Positions 1 through 7,938 of a DNA stretch of 14,379 bases are shown here, one piece after another (position 1 is the stretch's first letter; the number at the start of each line of letters is the position of its first letter). Position numbers and translations under genes: made by a program. This stretch comes from Hyphochytrium catenoides (taxonomy: Eukaryota; Sar; Hyphochytriomycetes; Hyphochytriales; Hyphochytriaceae), in NCBI GenBank assembly GCA_900088475.1, contig FLMG01004578.1:5521-19899 (forward strand). The letters run 5' to 3'. The notes beneath the pieces were generated by a model that was given only the letters and a program-made list of their open reading frames with translations, searched no databases and was not told the origin of the DNA.

Positions 1-442
1 CACCATCCACTATCTTCAGCCAGTCTACCGTATCAAGGACCAAGTAGTATATGAAGAGAGTGTAGGGGGCGTAGACTATAATGAAGAAGCAGCAAAAGAA
101 GCTCTGTAGACCCCGTGTCCGCCGAGCCACGGTCCCTGCCAGGTAGATATTCACCATGAACATCATAGCTCCGTACACAATGGCAAGGGTCAGCAGTGCG
201 AATAGAGTGACCGAACTTGTCCATTCTAACGTAGTGACAGCGGCAGCTAGAATCGGTGGTGGAGCAGATGCTGGGCCAAAGAGAGGGAAGGCGGGAGAGT
301 CAAGTTATTTTAGCGGCGGGGAAGGATAATATAGATCATTTGCGGATAATAACGTACTTGGGACTCGGGATGGCCTGGGAGTCACGTTTGGCGGATTTGT
401 GGCATAATTGACGAGGAGCCTAAAGTGATGATGGTCACCCAT
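1..442 (-). CDS. 5' part of a spliced gene for a multi-pass membrane protein of unknown family (runs off left edge)
   Basis: I do not recognise the family. Reading leftward, exon 1 runs from the ATG at 442 to 358 (85 nt), a GT-AG intron occupies 357-271, and exon 2 runs from 270 to the window edge with no stop. The join is phase 1 and gives 118 residues. The protein begins MGDHHHFRLL, continues through a Pro/Thr/Val-rich stretch (about residues 15-34), then has two strongly hydrophobic helices at about 49-72 and 85-107. These are separated by a short basic turn with RRTR at 78-81, so a polytopic membrane protein is likely. The ATG is the first in frame after a TGA at 470-472, which supports this start, but an exon further upstream is not excluded. 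Without splicing, the exon 2 frame meets a stop just inside the intron and has no ATG before its first helix. The reading frame and splice are seen; membrane location is inferred; function is unknown. Confidence 0.6.
271..357 (-). other. Spliceosomal intron, 87 bp, phase 1
   Basis: On the minus strand the donor reads GTACGT directly after an exon ending in CCCAA. The acceptor is a pyrimidine-rich run ending in TTTGGCCCAG. A branch-point-like GCTAAAAT lies roughly 35-40 bases before the acceptor. The intron carries in-frame stops, and removing it joins two open frames in phase, splitting a Thr codon. The exact donor is the weakest part of the call because only one sequence is available. Confidence 0.6.
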
Positions 443-1565
443 GACGCCAACAAAGCTGCCGCCGTAACTTCAGCCAGAGGCCGGGGCTTTGACCTGCTGA
501 ACTCTCGTGCTTTGTAGTAGAGGAGATGAAGACGAGAAGCAGTGTGTCTCTCTGGACCTTCTAAAAATGCCAATAACGCGGTTCTTTAGGAGCTTCTGGA
601 GATCTACGGTGAAGAAAAGCGGCAGCTGTTGAGGCAGAAGAAGGCTCTGAGGAAGCAATGCTTTCAGCACTGTGTTGTGACACGTAAGATGCCTGAACCG
701 ATTGGGTGCATTGAACAAGGACTGATGGGCTGCATCGAACCCTCTCCTTTACAGAACTTCCGAAGCTCTCTCTTCTTTTCTTCTTCATGGTGAGCTCTTG
801 GCTCCTCATCTCTTGCAGCATACCTCCATTCACTACTACTACTAGGGACCTGATGGTTGTCTCAAGCTTCATCATCATCAAGGTTCATCACTTTGTGGCA
901 ACTTGTCCATCCTCTTTGGCCATCGATTGGCCATCAGCTGGTCAGTGGAGTGAGGCCAACAATGGATCCTTCCGCCACTCATGGCATTGGAAGTGAATCT
1001 CTACCAAACGTGGAAAAAATCTGCGGAACGGGCGGACATTAGTCAGATGTCAGTTCCTCCCCACCTCCTGCAGCAGCACTATCTCTCAATGGACTCTGTC
1101 TCGCTGCATCCCTCCTCACCTTTGTAGGTATTTCCATGAACTGGCCCATCTGATAACCATCTGATATTTATCTCGCGAGGCTCTGTCTGGTCTGTATCTT
1201 TCTTGCCATCAATCTTTTCATTGCCCTTTGGACTAAAAACATGCCATCAAAACCTGTGCCTTTTGGTCATCTCCGTCTAAAGTCTAGTAATAAATAGAAC
1301 TAGAACTAGAACCTGTAATAGAGGGATAAATCTATGGAGAAATAGCAGGCTTTGTGGCTAGACGGATGACGGTTTTTTGGGGGATGGCTTGGTGGCCCCT
1401 TGTTGCCCCTTCCAAGAGCCACGTTACTGTCCCTTATCGGCAGATATAGAAGATGACAGAGCTCTGCAGTACATTACCTTAGAGCAAACATCTCACAGAA
1501 CACAGATTATCCTTATCAAAAATTCGTGTGCAGCAGTTGGACCGCCCCGTTCTTGCTTTGCATGA
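443..1565. other. Upstream region of the leftward gene; no supported gene
   Basis: This 1.1-kb stretch would contain the promoter and 5' leader of the leftward membrane-protein gene. The only sizeable ATG ORF is on the minus strand at about 561-878 (105 codons, Ser- and Lys/Arg-rich). It could be an upstream exon, a separate small gene or chance; no domain is recognisable and I could not join it in phase to the gene at 442. Overlapping plus-strand ORFs near 787-1042 look like its antisense shadows. I see no clear TATA box, tRNA or repeat. Confidence 0.4.
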
Positions 1566-1826
1566 TGGAGCGCGATGATGATGTTGGTCTCGGCGCTACG
1601 GCCCTTTCTTCTTCTCCCCTCCGTCTCCTATCATCATTATTGCAGAAGAGTTCAACTATGATTCTTCTTCCTTTTCTGACATTGAGGTCGGGTGGTGGAG
1701 GTGGAGGAGAACGTGTAGAAGATCTAATAGTCCAGGGCTTTGCAGCTCTCGTCTCCTCTTCATTTTTCTTCTTCTCCTTCTTTTTCCTCCTGCTCCTTCT
1801 TCTTCTTCATTCACTTCTTCTTATTT
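1566..1826 (-). repeat. GAA-rich repeat family, copy 1 (inverted)
   Basis: Read on the minus strand this follows the layout of the family: a GAA-rich run (1741-1826), the core ACGAGAGCTGCAAAGCCCTG (about 1733-1752), then a block matching ATAGTTGAA and GATAGGAGA (about 1626-1660), and an end block with GCCGAGACCA followed by CATCATCATCG (about 1570-1596). The same blocks in the same order recur in direct orientation at 2100-2334 and 2361-2760. Because this copy is inverted, it and the copy starting at 1861 form a potential long hairpin. Confidence 0.65.
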
Positions 1827-1827
1827 A

Positions 1828-1855
1828 GTTAGTTATAAAGTGTTAGTTATAAAGT
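1828..1855 (+). repeat. Exact 14-bp tandem duplication at the repeat inversion point
   Basis: The 14-mer GTTAGTTATAAAGT occurs twice head to tail with no mismatch. It sits where the inverted repeat copy (1566-1826) meets the direct copy (from 1861). The complement, with CTAACTAA, resembles the ACTAACTAAAGAG that precedes the next direct copy near 2085-2098, so it may be the original unit boundary. Confidence 0.75.
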
Positions 1856-1860
1856 GGTAG

Positions 1861-2060
1861 TAGAAGAAAAGACCATAATCCACAAAAGTAGATTCTTTTT
1901 GGCTGAGTAAGAAGAAGTGAAAGAAGAAGAGGAAGACTAAAGAGGAGGATAAGAAGAAGGAGGAGAAGGAGAAGGAGAAGAAATGAAGAGGAAACGAGAG
2001 CAACAAAGCACCCTGGAGACGGGAGCTACAAAGCCTGGACTCGTCGTAGGGTAATTTTTG
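1861..2060 (+). repeat. GAA-rich repeat family, copy 2 (direct, two cores)
   Basis: A (GAA)n/(GGA)n run at about 1907-1985 leads into AAATGAAGAGGAAACGAGAG (1981-2000), which pairs with the inverted copy at 1729-1767. A second core, GGGAGCTACAAAGCCTGGAC (2021-2040), follows within 25 bases. The downstream block seen in other copies is missing or unrecognisable here, replaced by an A/T-rich stretch with many ACTAACTA motifs. Confidence 0.6.
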
Positions 2061-2099
2061 ATAATAGTTCTCAAGATTTACTAACTACTAACTAAAGAG

Positions 2100-2334
2100 T
2101 AAGAAAAAGAAGGGGAAGAAGAAGAAGAAGACGACTGGGAAGAAGATGAAGAAGAAGGAGAAGAAGAGACAAGAGCTACAAGGTCCTGGACTCTTCAACA
2201 CGCTCTCCTCCTCTACCATCAGTATCGGAAAGGGGAGAAACAAGATTCATGGTTGAATTCCTCGGCAATTACGAATAGGAGAAGAACGAGGAGGAGAAGA
2301 AGAGGACGGAGCACCGAGACCATCATCATCATCG
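2100..2334 (+). repeat. GAA-rich repeat family, copy 3 (direct, complete unit)
   Basis: This is the best-ordered unit: a purine run (2101-2163), the core GACAAGAGCTACAAGGTCCT (about 2168-2187), CTCTACCATC (2211-2220), GATTCATGGTTGAATTCCTC (2244-2263), GAATAGGAGAAGAA, and an end block GCACCGAGACCATCATCATC (2311-2330). The long open frame across 2253-2666 encodes almost only Arg, Glu, Gly and Lys from GAA/GGA codons and is best read as low-complexity sequence, not a gene. Confidence 0.65.
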
Positions 2335-2360
2335 AATTGAGGCCTTACTCAGAAGGAGGA

Positions 2361-2760
2361 GACGAAGAAGAAGGAGGAAAACGAGATGAAGAAGAAGGGA
2401 AGAAGACGGAGGAGCAAAGTGAAGATGAAGGGAGAAGAAGAAGAGGAAGAAGAAGAAGAGACAAGAGCTACAAAGCGTTGGTTCCTTCTCCCAGCTCTGT
2501 CTTCTTCTCCACTCTCGTTATCAGAAAAATTCAAAAGTTTAGGGTAAATATTGAATTATTAGGTACTACCGCTACTACTGAGAGAAGGAGAAGAAGGAGG
2601 ACGAACGAAGGCGAAGAAGAAAAAGAAGAAGAAGAGACAAGAGCTCATCTCCACCATCGTTATTGAAAGAGAAAGAGTCATTATAGTTGAATTCCTCAGC
2701 AATAGCGATAGGAGAAGAAGGAAGAGAAAATGAAGGGCCGAGACCATAATAATCACGTTT
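2361..2760 (+). repeat. GAA-rich repeat family, copy 4 (direct, expanded)
   Basis: The unit starts with a GAA run and the core GACAAGAGCTACAAAGCGTT (about 2460-2479). After about 160 bases the core start recurs (GACAAGAGCTCATC, about 2636). It then runs into CATTATAGTTGAATTCCTCA (about 2679-2698), GCGATAGGAGAAGAAGGAAG and GGGCCGAGACCATAATAATC. It therefore looks like two units fused or one unit with an internal duplication. Confidence 0.6.
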
Positions 2761-3204
2761 GGCAAGGCAAGCAAGACAAGGGTCCATAATCCTGAAGAAG
2801 AATGCGCTCCACACTCTGAGCCGCATTTTCTTCATAGAGGCCGAAAAGAGACCGTTGTGTGAAGACTCAAAGCCATCTCAATAATAGAGATCAATGACCA
2901 TGACGGTGGGAAGCATCAAGTGAGGAGCGATCACATTGGAGCTTCACAAGCTGGTGCACACAGCAAAGGACACGAGGCATAGCTCCTCCCAAACCTCCCC
3001 GACGAGAGGGACAAACTGCACCCCTACACGCTGACTGACTGCAGCGAGCCTCATAATATTTTCTCAACCTGTAGTTGTCTGACAAACGACCCTGATAGTC
3101 GGCATGGACTGCTGCAAGGGTTCTGCATTGCAGGGAGTCCGTGATGAAGAATCCATCAGAAGCCTTGTGCTGAACAGTGGTTCAAACGCCGCGAACCAAT
3201 CAAT
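2761..3204. other. No supported gene or repeat
   Basis: I see ordinary mixed sequence with only short, overlapping ORFs on the minus strand and no recognisable domain, RNA gene or strong repeat. Confidence 0.4.
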
Positions 3205-3300
3205 CTCCAGGCTTCTGAATGGAGTCGCCCAGGAAGGAGGAGGTTGACGATGAGCTTTACGAAAGACCTCCAGGCTTCTGAATGGAGTCGCCCAGGAAGG
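3205..3300 (+). repeat. 33-bp exact direct repeat, 63-bp period
   Basis: A 33-bp sequence starting CTCCAGGCTTCTGAATGGAG occurs at 3205-3237 and again at 3268-3300 without mismatch, separated by 30 unrelated bases. The 63-bp period is a multiple of three, so any reading frame through it would repeat 11 residues with 10 between. The open minus-strand frames at 3064-3441 and 3156-3593 do show this but have no other coding signs. Confidence 0.85.
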
Positions 3301-3508
3301 CATGAAAGATAGAGGATCGATGCTGTCTTGAACGCGACGATGACGTTGGTTATTAGCACCACCCCCACCCCACAGACTGAGCCACGATCTCCGAAGGCAT
3401 CCGCCATTGTTTTTTGGACTGGATAAAAAGAGCGCCCCCACCTGCTCAGTTTGAATTGAGAGATGATGAAGTTGCTTCTATTTATTGACGATATAAAATA
3501 AGGCCAAT

Positions 3509-3541
3509 GAAGTAGTAGGACTCCCCTAGTCCTACTACTTC
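3509..3541. repeat. Perfect hairpin, 14-bp stem and 5-base loop
   Basis: GAAGTAGTAGGACT (3509-3522) is followed by the loop CCCCT and the exact reverse complement AGTCCTACTACTTC (3528-3541). The stem has no mismatch. No T-run follows on either strand, so it does not resemble a bacterial terminator. It lies just before another GAA-rich repeat copy. Confidence 0.8.
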
Positions 3542-3570
3542 GGCAGATAATAAGGAAAGAACACATATTA

Positions 3571-3720
3571 GAAGAAGAGGAGGAAGATGCCACAGCTACA
3601 AAGTCTTGTTGGTCTCTTCACAGCTCTGTTATCTTATGGAATACTCCTCTTGATTTATAACTGACCCTCACCAATAATAAGAGCAGGAGAGGGAAGAAAG
3701 GACACCAATAATCAAGACGA
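3571..3720 (+). repeat. GAA-rich repeat family, copy 5 (diverged)
   Basis: GAAGAAGAGGAGGAAGATGC (3571-3590) and CACAGCTACAAAGTCTTG match the purine run and core of copy 4. CTCTTCACAGCTCTGTTATC (about 3614-3633) then parallels its CCAGCTCTGTC...GTTATC block. A later stretch with GAGCAGGAGAGGGAAGAAAG and CACCAATAATCAAGACG parallels the end block. It is more diverged than copies 3 and 4, so the limits are approximate. Confidence 0.4.
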
Positions 3721-3800
3721 CCATCTCCACCACTCGGTACCAGACAAACAAGAGGATTATTATCATCAGCCATTGTACCGTTACTATTCAGGGTCCTGCC

Positions 3801-4043
3801 ATGCAAAGACGGCATAGTAGTAAATCATCAAGAATCATTCACTACCAACTTGCCCAACCGCCTTACAAGAAGCCAGCAAGCCTTACAGATGTACTCATGA
3901 CGACCCTCTTCTTCTTAGCTGTCAGGCTGGTGGCAGCTGGCACTTTCCTCTATATTTGTCAGTTTAACACACTACCAGTGGCGACACTAGCCGACACTAG
4001 AACTACTATTACTAAGGGCCGTAGTCAGCAGAATGCCATATGA
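3801..4043 (+). CDS. Doubtful 80-codon ORF with one hydrophobic segment
   Basis: It starts at an ATG, ends at TGA, and has a basic N-terminus (about 1-35) followed by one hydrophobic stretch at about 40-62 containing LFFLAVRLVAAGTFLYI. It resembles no family I know. It stands alone between the repeat island and the first PLAC8 gene. Chance is a real possibility at this length, and the only favourable sign is its single membrane-like segment. Confidence 0.15.
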   Translation: MQRRHSSKSSRIIHYQLAQPPYKKPASLTDVLMTTLFFLAVRLVAAGTFLYICQFNTLPVATLADTRTTITKGRSQQNAI

Positions 4044-4771
4044 GGGTTGAGATCCCTGGGCATTATTATGCCAAGTTCATGAGTAGTAAGTAGTTGAGCC
4101 GATGTAACGCCTCGCTCCTCGCTTTGCTATGCCTCTTCTCCTGCACCTTCGGCTACTAGCCAGCTGCTGCTCCGCCATCTGTTTGCTCGCCACCTCCTCT
4201 AAAGGCTAGGTACCTGCTCCTGTTCCCTCTGTCCTATTATTCTTTATCGCTGTCTCTTCTTTCAATGCTGTCTTCTGGCCTCCTCCGCCATGGACTGCGA
4301 CGTCTTCTCGTTCGCCAGAGGAGTCGGTTTCTTCTTGTTACCTGCAGATCTTTCTCCTGGTCTTTTCCAGCTCATCCTCACTTCTTTCAGCTCCCATCAC
4401 CGCACCTGCTGCTGCTGTACTGCTGCTGCTCACGAAGCGCGGTCTCCTTAAAATGCCGCCATCCCTTCTCCCTGGCTACACATCCTCAGGCTCTCTGCGT
4501 TAGTGAGCTCATAGAGTATCGAACAAGCACCGATCTTTGGATCTCCCAGAAATTGACGGTGAGAGGTAGCACCTTCTAATCCAGCTAGACCACACCGATC
4601 GACGCCGTTCTCATAGAGCTGATAAGGGTGCGACCATGACCTAGCGAAAGAGTTCTAGTCTAGCGCGTTCATCCCGAGAACGCGAGCCCACCAAACGAAC
4701 AGCTAGTACGATTCGAACGAGATCATAGCATTGCCAGCAGGAAGCTTCCTACGTCTTCGTAGACAACAAAG
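4044..4771 (+). promoter_or_regulatory. Upstream region of the first PLAC8 gene, pyrimidine-rich
   Basis: Most of 4100-4460 is rich in C and T on the plus strand, as is the sequence before the second PLAC8 gene. An open frame at 4265-4579 is Leu/Ser/Arg-rich and lacks domain features, so I read it as a by-product of composition. The last 30 bases before the ATG include CTACGTCTTCGTAG, a short perfect palindromic stem with a four-base loop, and an A-rich ACAACAAAG directly at the start. No TATA box is convincing. Confidence 0.3.
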
Positions 4772-5833
4772 ATGACAACCTGCTCCGGCTGTGGAACTCA
4801 GTACAAGTTTCCGGCCGCTAAGTTCTGCAGCAATTGTGGCGCCCCCAACTCTTCCCTTAAGCCAATTTCAGGACCGCCGATATCTAGTGTTCAAGTTGCT
4901 CCTGAACCAGCCTCTTCACCCCCCATCGATGGTCCTGTATGCTACCCAAATCCACCTGCGCAGGGTTCTCCAGTAGCAGGAGTTCAAGTCAACAACGTGG
5001 AGCCACCTATGGCTACTGCCGCAGTAATTCCTGGAGCAACTAGTTACGCTTACGGGGCATCAGGATATTATGGACCTCTACCTTCTGCTTCTGTGGCTCC
5101 AGCACCGAATTATGGCTACCCTGGAACGCCACCAACGGGGATTCCTGTAGCAGCACCAGTAGCCAACTATGCTTATGGCTACCCAGGTCCACCGCCAGTA
5201 GCCACTCCGGCTGGCATGTCTACACTCGCTGCTCCAGGTTATGGTTATGCTGCTACACCAAATGGTATGATCCAGACACCACCCGCAGCGGTGAACAGCA
5301 CGACATACGTATATTATCCTGCCCAAGTTTCTAATGGATCAGGCGCTAACCCTCTAGATAGTAAAGGCTTTCCTCTTCCTTGGCATCGTTTCTGGAGAGC
5401 AGACATCTGTGACTGCCTCTCACAACTTGTCCCGAACTGTCTTATGGCAAGCTTTTTCCCCTGTATCACATACGCCCAGATCAATGCCAGACTTGGCCTC
5501 CGTACGTACCAGACTTCTCTCTTTATCTCTTTCGGCCTTTGGGTGGGCATTCTGCTATTTAGCAGCCTTGAAGAAGCTTCGGCAAATGGCCCAGACTTTG
5601 GGGCAAAGCTTTTTAGGTTGCTTACAATCCTTTGCACTGGAATATGGGTTCTCTTTACTGGCTTACAGAGAAGAGCAGTACGCAAAATCCTTCATCTTCC
5701 CGGAAGTAAACGCAGTGATTGCTGGTGCACCATCTGCTGCAATATGTGTTCCTTGGCTCAACTCGCTACTCAGACGGGAAGCTATAAACCTGGAGAATGC
5801 AACTTCGCCGCCCCGCCACTGGCGCCACGATAA
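4772..5833 (+). CDS. Zinc-ribbon/PLAC8-domain membrane protein (cysteine-poor paralogue)
   Basis: The protein is 353 residues, from a single uninterrupted exon. Residues 4-22 form a zinc ribbon: C4-x2-C7, eleven residues, C19-x2-C22. Residues about 28-190 are a disordered-looking linker rich in Pro, Ala, Gly and Tyr with repeated Y-G-Y-P motifs. The PLAC8 domain covers about 199-345: C213-D-C215, P221-N-C223, P230-C231, then ITYAQINARLGL; two hydrophobic helices (about 249-267 and 280-298); R-R-A-V-R; and the closing DC...C...CSLAQ (C317 to C326). PLAC8 proteins are small membrane proteins in animals, plants and protists linked to metal export and cell-number control; the ribbon suggests a cytosolic, metal-binding N-terminus. 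The middle Cys of CLxxxxCPC is Phe229. The neighbour at 7939 is a same-strand paralogue. Family is certain, function is not. Confidence 0.93.
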   Translation: MTTCSGCGTQYKFPAAKFCSNCGAPNSSLKPISGPPISSVQVAPEPASSPPIDGPVCYPNPPAQGSPVAGVQVNNVEPPMATAAVIPGATSYAYGASGYYGPLPSASVAPAPNYGYPGTPPTGIPVAAPVANYAYGYPGPPPVATPAGMSTLAAPGYGYAATPNGMIQTPPAAVNSTTYVYYPAQVSNGSGANPLDSKGFPLPWHRFWRADICDCLSQLVPNCLMASFFPCITYAQINARLGLRTYQTSLFISFGLWVGILLFSSLEEASANGPDFGAKLFRLLTILCTGIWVLFTGLQRRAVRKILHLPGSKRSDCWCTICCNMCSLAQLATQTGSYKPGECNFAAPPLAPR

Positions 5834-5986
5834 CGCGCCGCGGATCTTAGAACCGTTATGTTGTTGGTGCAAGGTTGTGCCACAGCATGGAAGACCTTGT
5901 GGGCACAGTGCCAGCTGGATGATGAGAAGCTAGACATGTAAGGGACCATAAAGAGCTTAGCTGTACCATGACAGTTCTTGTCAAAC

Positions 5987-5992
5987 AATAAA
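5987..5992 (+). promoter_or_regulatory. Likely poly(A) signal of the first PLAC8 gene
   Basis: An exact AATAAA lies 154 bases past the stop codon, in an A/T-rich spot (CAATAAAATTTAGA). This implies a 3' UTR of roughly 170-190 bases. Position and motif fit, but many protists do not rely strictly on this hexamer. Confidence 0.45.
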
Positions 5993-6886
5993 ATTTAGAC
6001 TCGCTAATCCCCTGATTCTCTTCGTGAGATGTTGACGTCTAGGGAGTGGCTCTCCCATTGGACATTGAGATCCATTCTGTAGTTAGTGCCTTGATAGAAT
6101 ATTCTAGTGCCGACCAAGTGCTGCCAATAACGTTGGTGGACTACTGCTATCCGGATTGAAAGAAAAAGTAGCAAGAAACTTGCGTGTCTTGTTACGCTTG
6201 CCATGTTCATGACCCACTTTCTACATGGTGGACACCAGCATCAGAAGAAAGAACCATCTTTTCTTTTAACGTTGCTTCTCTGCATTTAGCTGCAGCTCCC
6301 CAACCTGTAGTGTATTAAAGCCCTTATGACAGGAGGCAGGTCTAGCAGGCATCGTGCTGATTAGAAGGTCGGGAGACAGCGGTGCGATATCATGAAGAAT
6401 CAAGCTGCTTCCTTCCCTATAAAAATTATATAGCTTCCTACCAGCAAAAAGAAGCCGATCATGCGGATGCTACTTGTACATCCTGTACCCACTAGCTAAA
6501 AAATACTCGTAGTCACCGCATTAGCGTCGAAGAAAATGCAGTGTGGCAGCAATCCGCATAGCAGATAGCACTTTGCCAGCACTCATCCCCCGTCTGTGAC
6601 ATGACTCGGGAGCTATACCCAGAAGATACTCTGACGCTGTTCTAGTCTTTCCAGACTCCGCTGCTTGTCAGGAAGAACCTCCTCAGAGGAGAGGATTACC
6701 TACTACATCGTCTGCGGCACTTCTTTCTTTGCTCTTCACCACCACTCATTACCTCCCTTTATCACTGCGATCGCGAACTCTGCCAAAGCTTCAAGCCCCT
6801 TGGCTTCCGTCTTCCGCGGACGCTGCTGCTGCAGGCGCCATTCAGGACTCCTGACTACTATCGAATAGAGGTTCACCTGCTTCTCT
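5993..6886. other. Intergenic, no supported gene
   Basis: Only short overlapping ORFs without domain signs occur on either strand. No RNA gene is visible. The sequence becomes pyrimidine-rich toward the right end, next to the foldback. Confidence 0.4.
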
Positions 6887-7264
6887 ATGGGCACAGACGG
6901 TCATGGCTCAGAACGTTGGACAAGCCTGACAGTCCGTTACTCAAATCAACCTTCAGAACCACCACTCAGCCATCCTCCAGGAGTACAAGAGAAAAGGAAG
7001 GTTCTTGGTGCTCTTTCTCTGTCTCTCTTTCGCATTTTCTCTCTCTCTGCTCTCTGTCTCCGCCTCTCTCTCTATCTCTGTCTGTTCCTGTGTCTCTCTC
7101 ACTCTTCTGTGTCTGTCTCTCGCTCTCTCCCTTTCAGTTTCCTTACACCCTCCTGGGGGATGGCTGAACGATGGTTCTGATTGAGGAGGAAGTGTTTGTA
7201 ACGGACGCCGAGGATGGTGAAGGCTTGCCCTTAACCTTCTCTGCCACATCCGCCTCTGCCCATC
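6887..7264. repeat. Foldback: diverged inverted repeat (~100-bp arms) around a CT-rich core
   Basis: The left arm (6887-6984) and the right arm (7150-7264) are reverse complements with substitutions and small indels. In the best stretch, 6954-6983 against 7150-7179, 26 of 30 bases pair, including GATGGCTGA and TGGTTCTG. Outward, GTCCGTTAC (6932-6940) pairs exactly with GTAACGGAC (7198-7206), and ATGGGCA (6887) pairs with TGCCCAT (7258-7264). Weaker pairing continues inward to about 7007 and 7128. I see no transposase and no clear target-site duplication, so a non-autonomous foldback element or a local inverted duplication are both open. Confidence 0.65.
7010..7135 (+). repeat. CT microsatellite in the foldback loop
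   Basis: A run of about 125 bases made almost entirely of CT/TCTG units, such as TTTTCTCTCTCTCTGCTCTC, with scattered G. The long open frames through it on either strand (for example 6953-7456 minus, rich in Arg and Glu) are products of this composition and are not called as genes. Confidence 0.85.
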
Positions 7265-7938
7265 CCGCAGCCTGTAGGACGAGCGACTCAAGGCTAGTCC
7301 TCTTCCTGCTCCTGTCTCCAAAGAACAGTGCTTGGTTCCTAAGTCTGTCTCTGTCAAGCTCTCGCTATTTCTGTCTATTTCCTCTGTGATTGGTGTCTCT
7401 CCTTGATTACGTCGGCTCCCTTCCACATCATCTTTTACCGCGTACTCCTTGGTCACCCACTTCCTAGCTATCCTATCTCAGCCATGCTTCCAAACCTAGT
7501 CCGCCTCCCTCTTTTTGCTCTCTCTCTTTCCTCGAGCTTGTCTGTTTCCTCTTAGCCAGGGAGTGTGCCGCTGTCTATTTTTGCCTCCATCAAGTCGTTG
7601 GACCCTCGACGCTGCAAATAGCAAACGATTTCCAAGTAGTCCGTGAACCCTCTGTCTCATGTATGACAAACCGGGCCTCCTCCCTCACCTCTCCTTTCCC
7701 CATCTCCTTCATGTCTTCTCCTTTTCTTCTCCGTGCGTATTGTCGCACGAGGTTCTTCCCTTTAGTGACGACGAGGGTTCCCATGTGCAGATGGCTCACG
7801 AGACTATTCCTCTGCTACGATCCCGCAGCATTAGTGAATACTCTTCGCATCACGACAGTACACTAGCTTCATAGCATAAGCCTTTGAATAAGAGCTCCAG
7901 GGACAAGTGCTGGCTTACTAGTTCGAGCTTTGGGACAA
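7265..7938 (+). promoter_or_regulatory. Upstream region of the second PLAC8 gene, pyrimidine-rich
   Basis: C/T-rich sequence continues to about 7740 and then gives way to mixed sequence before the ATG. I see no TATA box or clear initiator. The start is preceded by GGGACAA. Nothing else recognisable lies in this stretch. Confidence 0.3.

Noticed and set aside
33-224. 63-codon minus-strand ORF at the left edge
   Set aside because: It is in a different frame from the spliced membrane-protein reading, which is open to the edge and far more protein-like.
561-878. 105-codon minus-strand ORF upstream of the leftward gene
   Set aside because: It is Ser/Lys-rich with no motif, and I could not connect it in phase to the gene at 442.
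2253-2666. 137-codon open frame rich in Arg, Glu and Lys
   Set aside because: It follows directly from GAA/GGA runs within the repeat family and does not start or stop with the repeat units; no domain.
4705-4725. TTCGAA-type sequence resembling a tRNA T-loop
   Set aside because: The flanking bases do not form a T-stem and no acceptor or anticodon arm can be drawn.
5314-5933. Open frames overlapping the first PLAC8 gene on both strands
   Set aside because: They are shadows of the PLAC8 frame, which has conserved domain motifs.
6953-7456. 167-codon minus-strand open frame
   Set aside because: It spans the CT microsatellite and both foldback arms; the Arg/Glu repeats come from GA composition.
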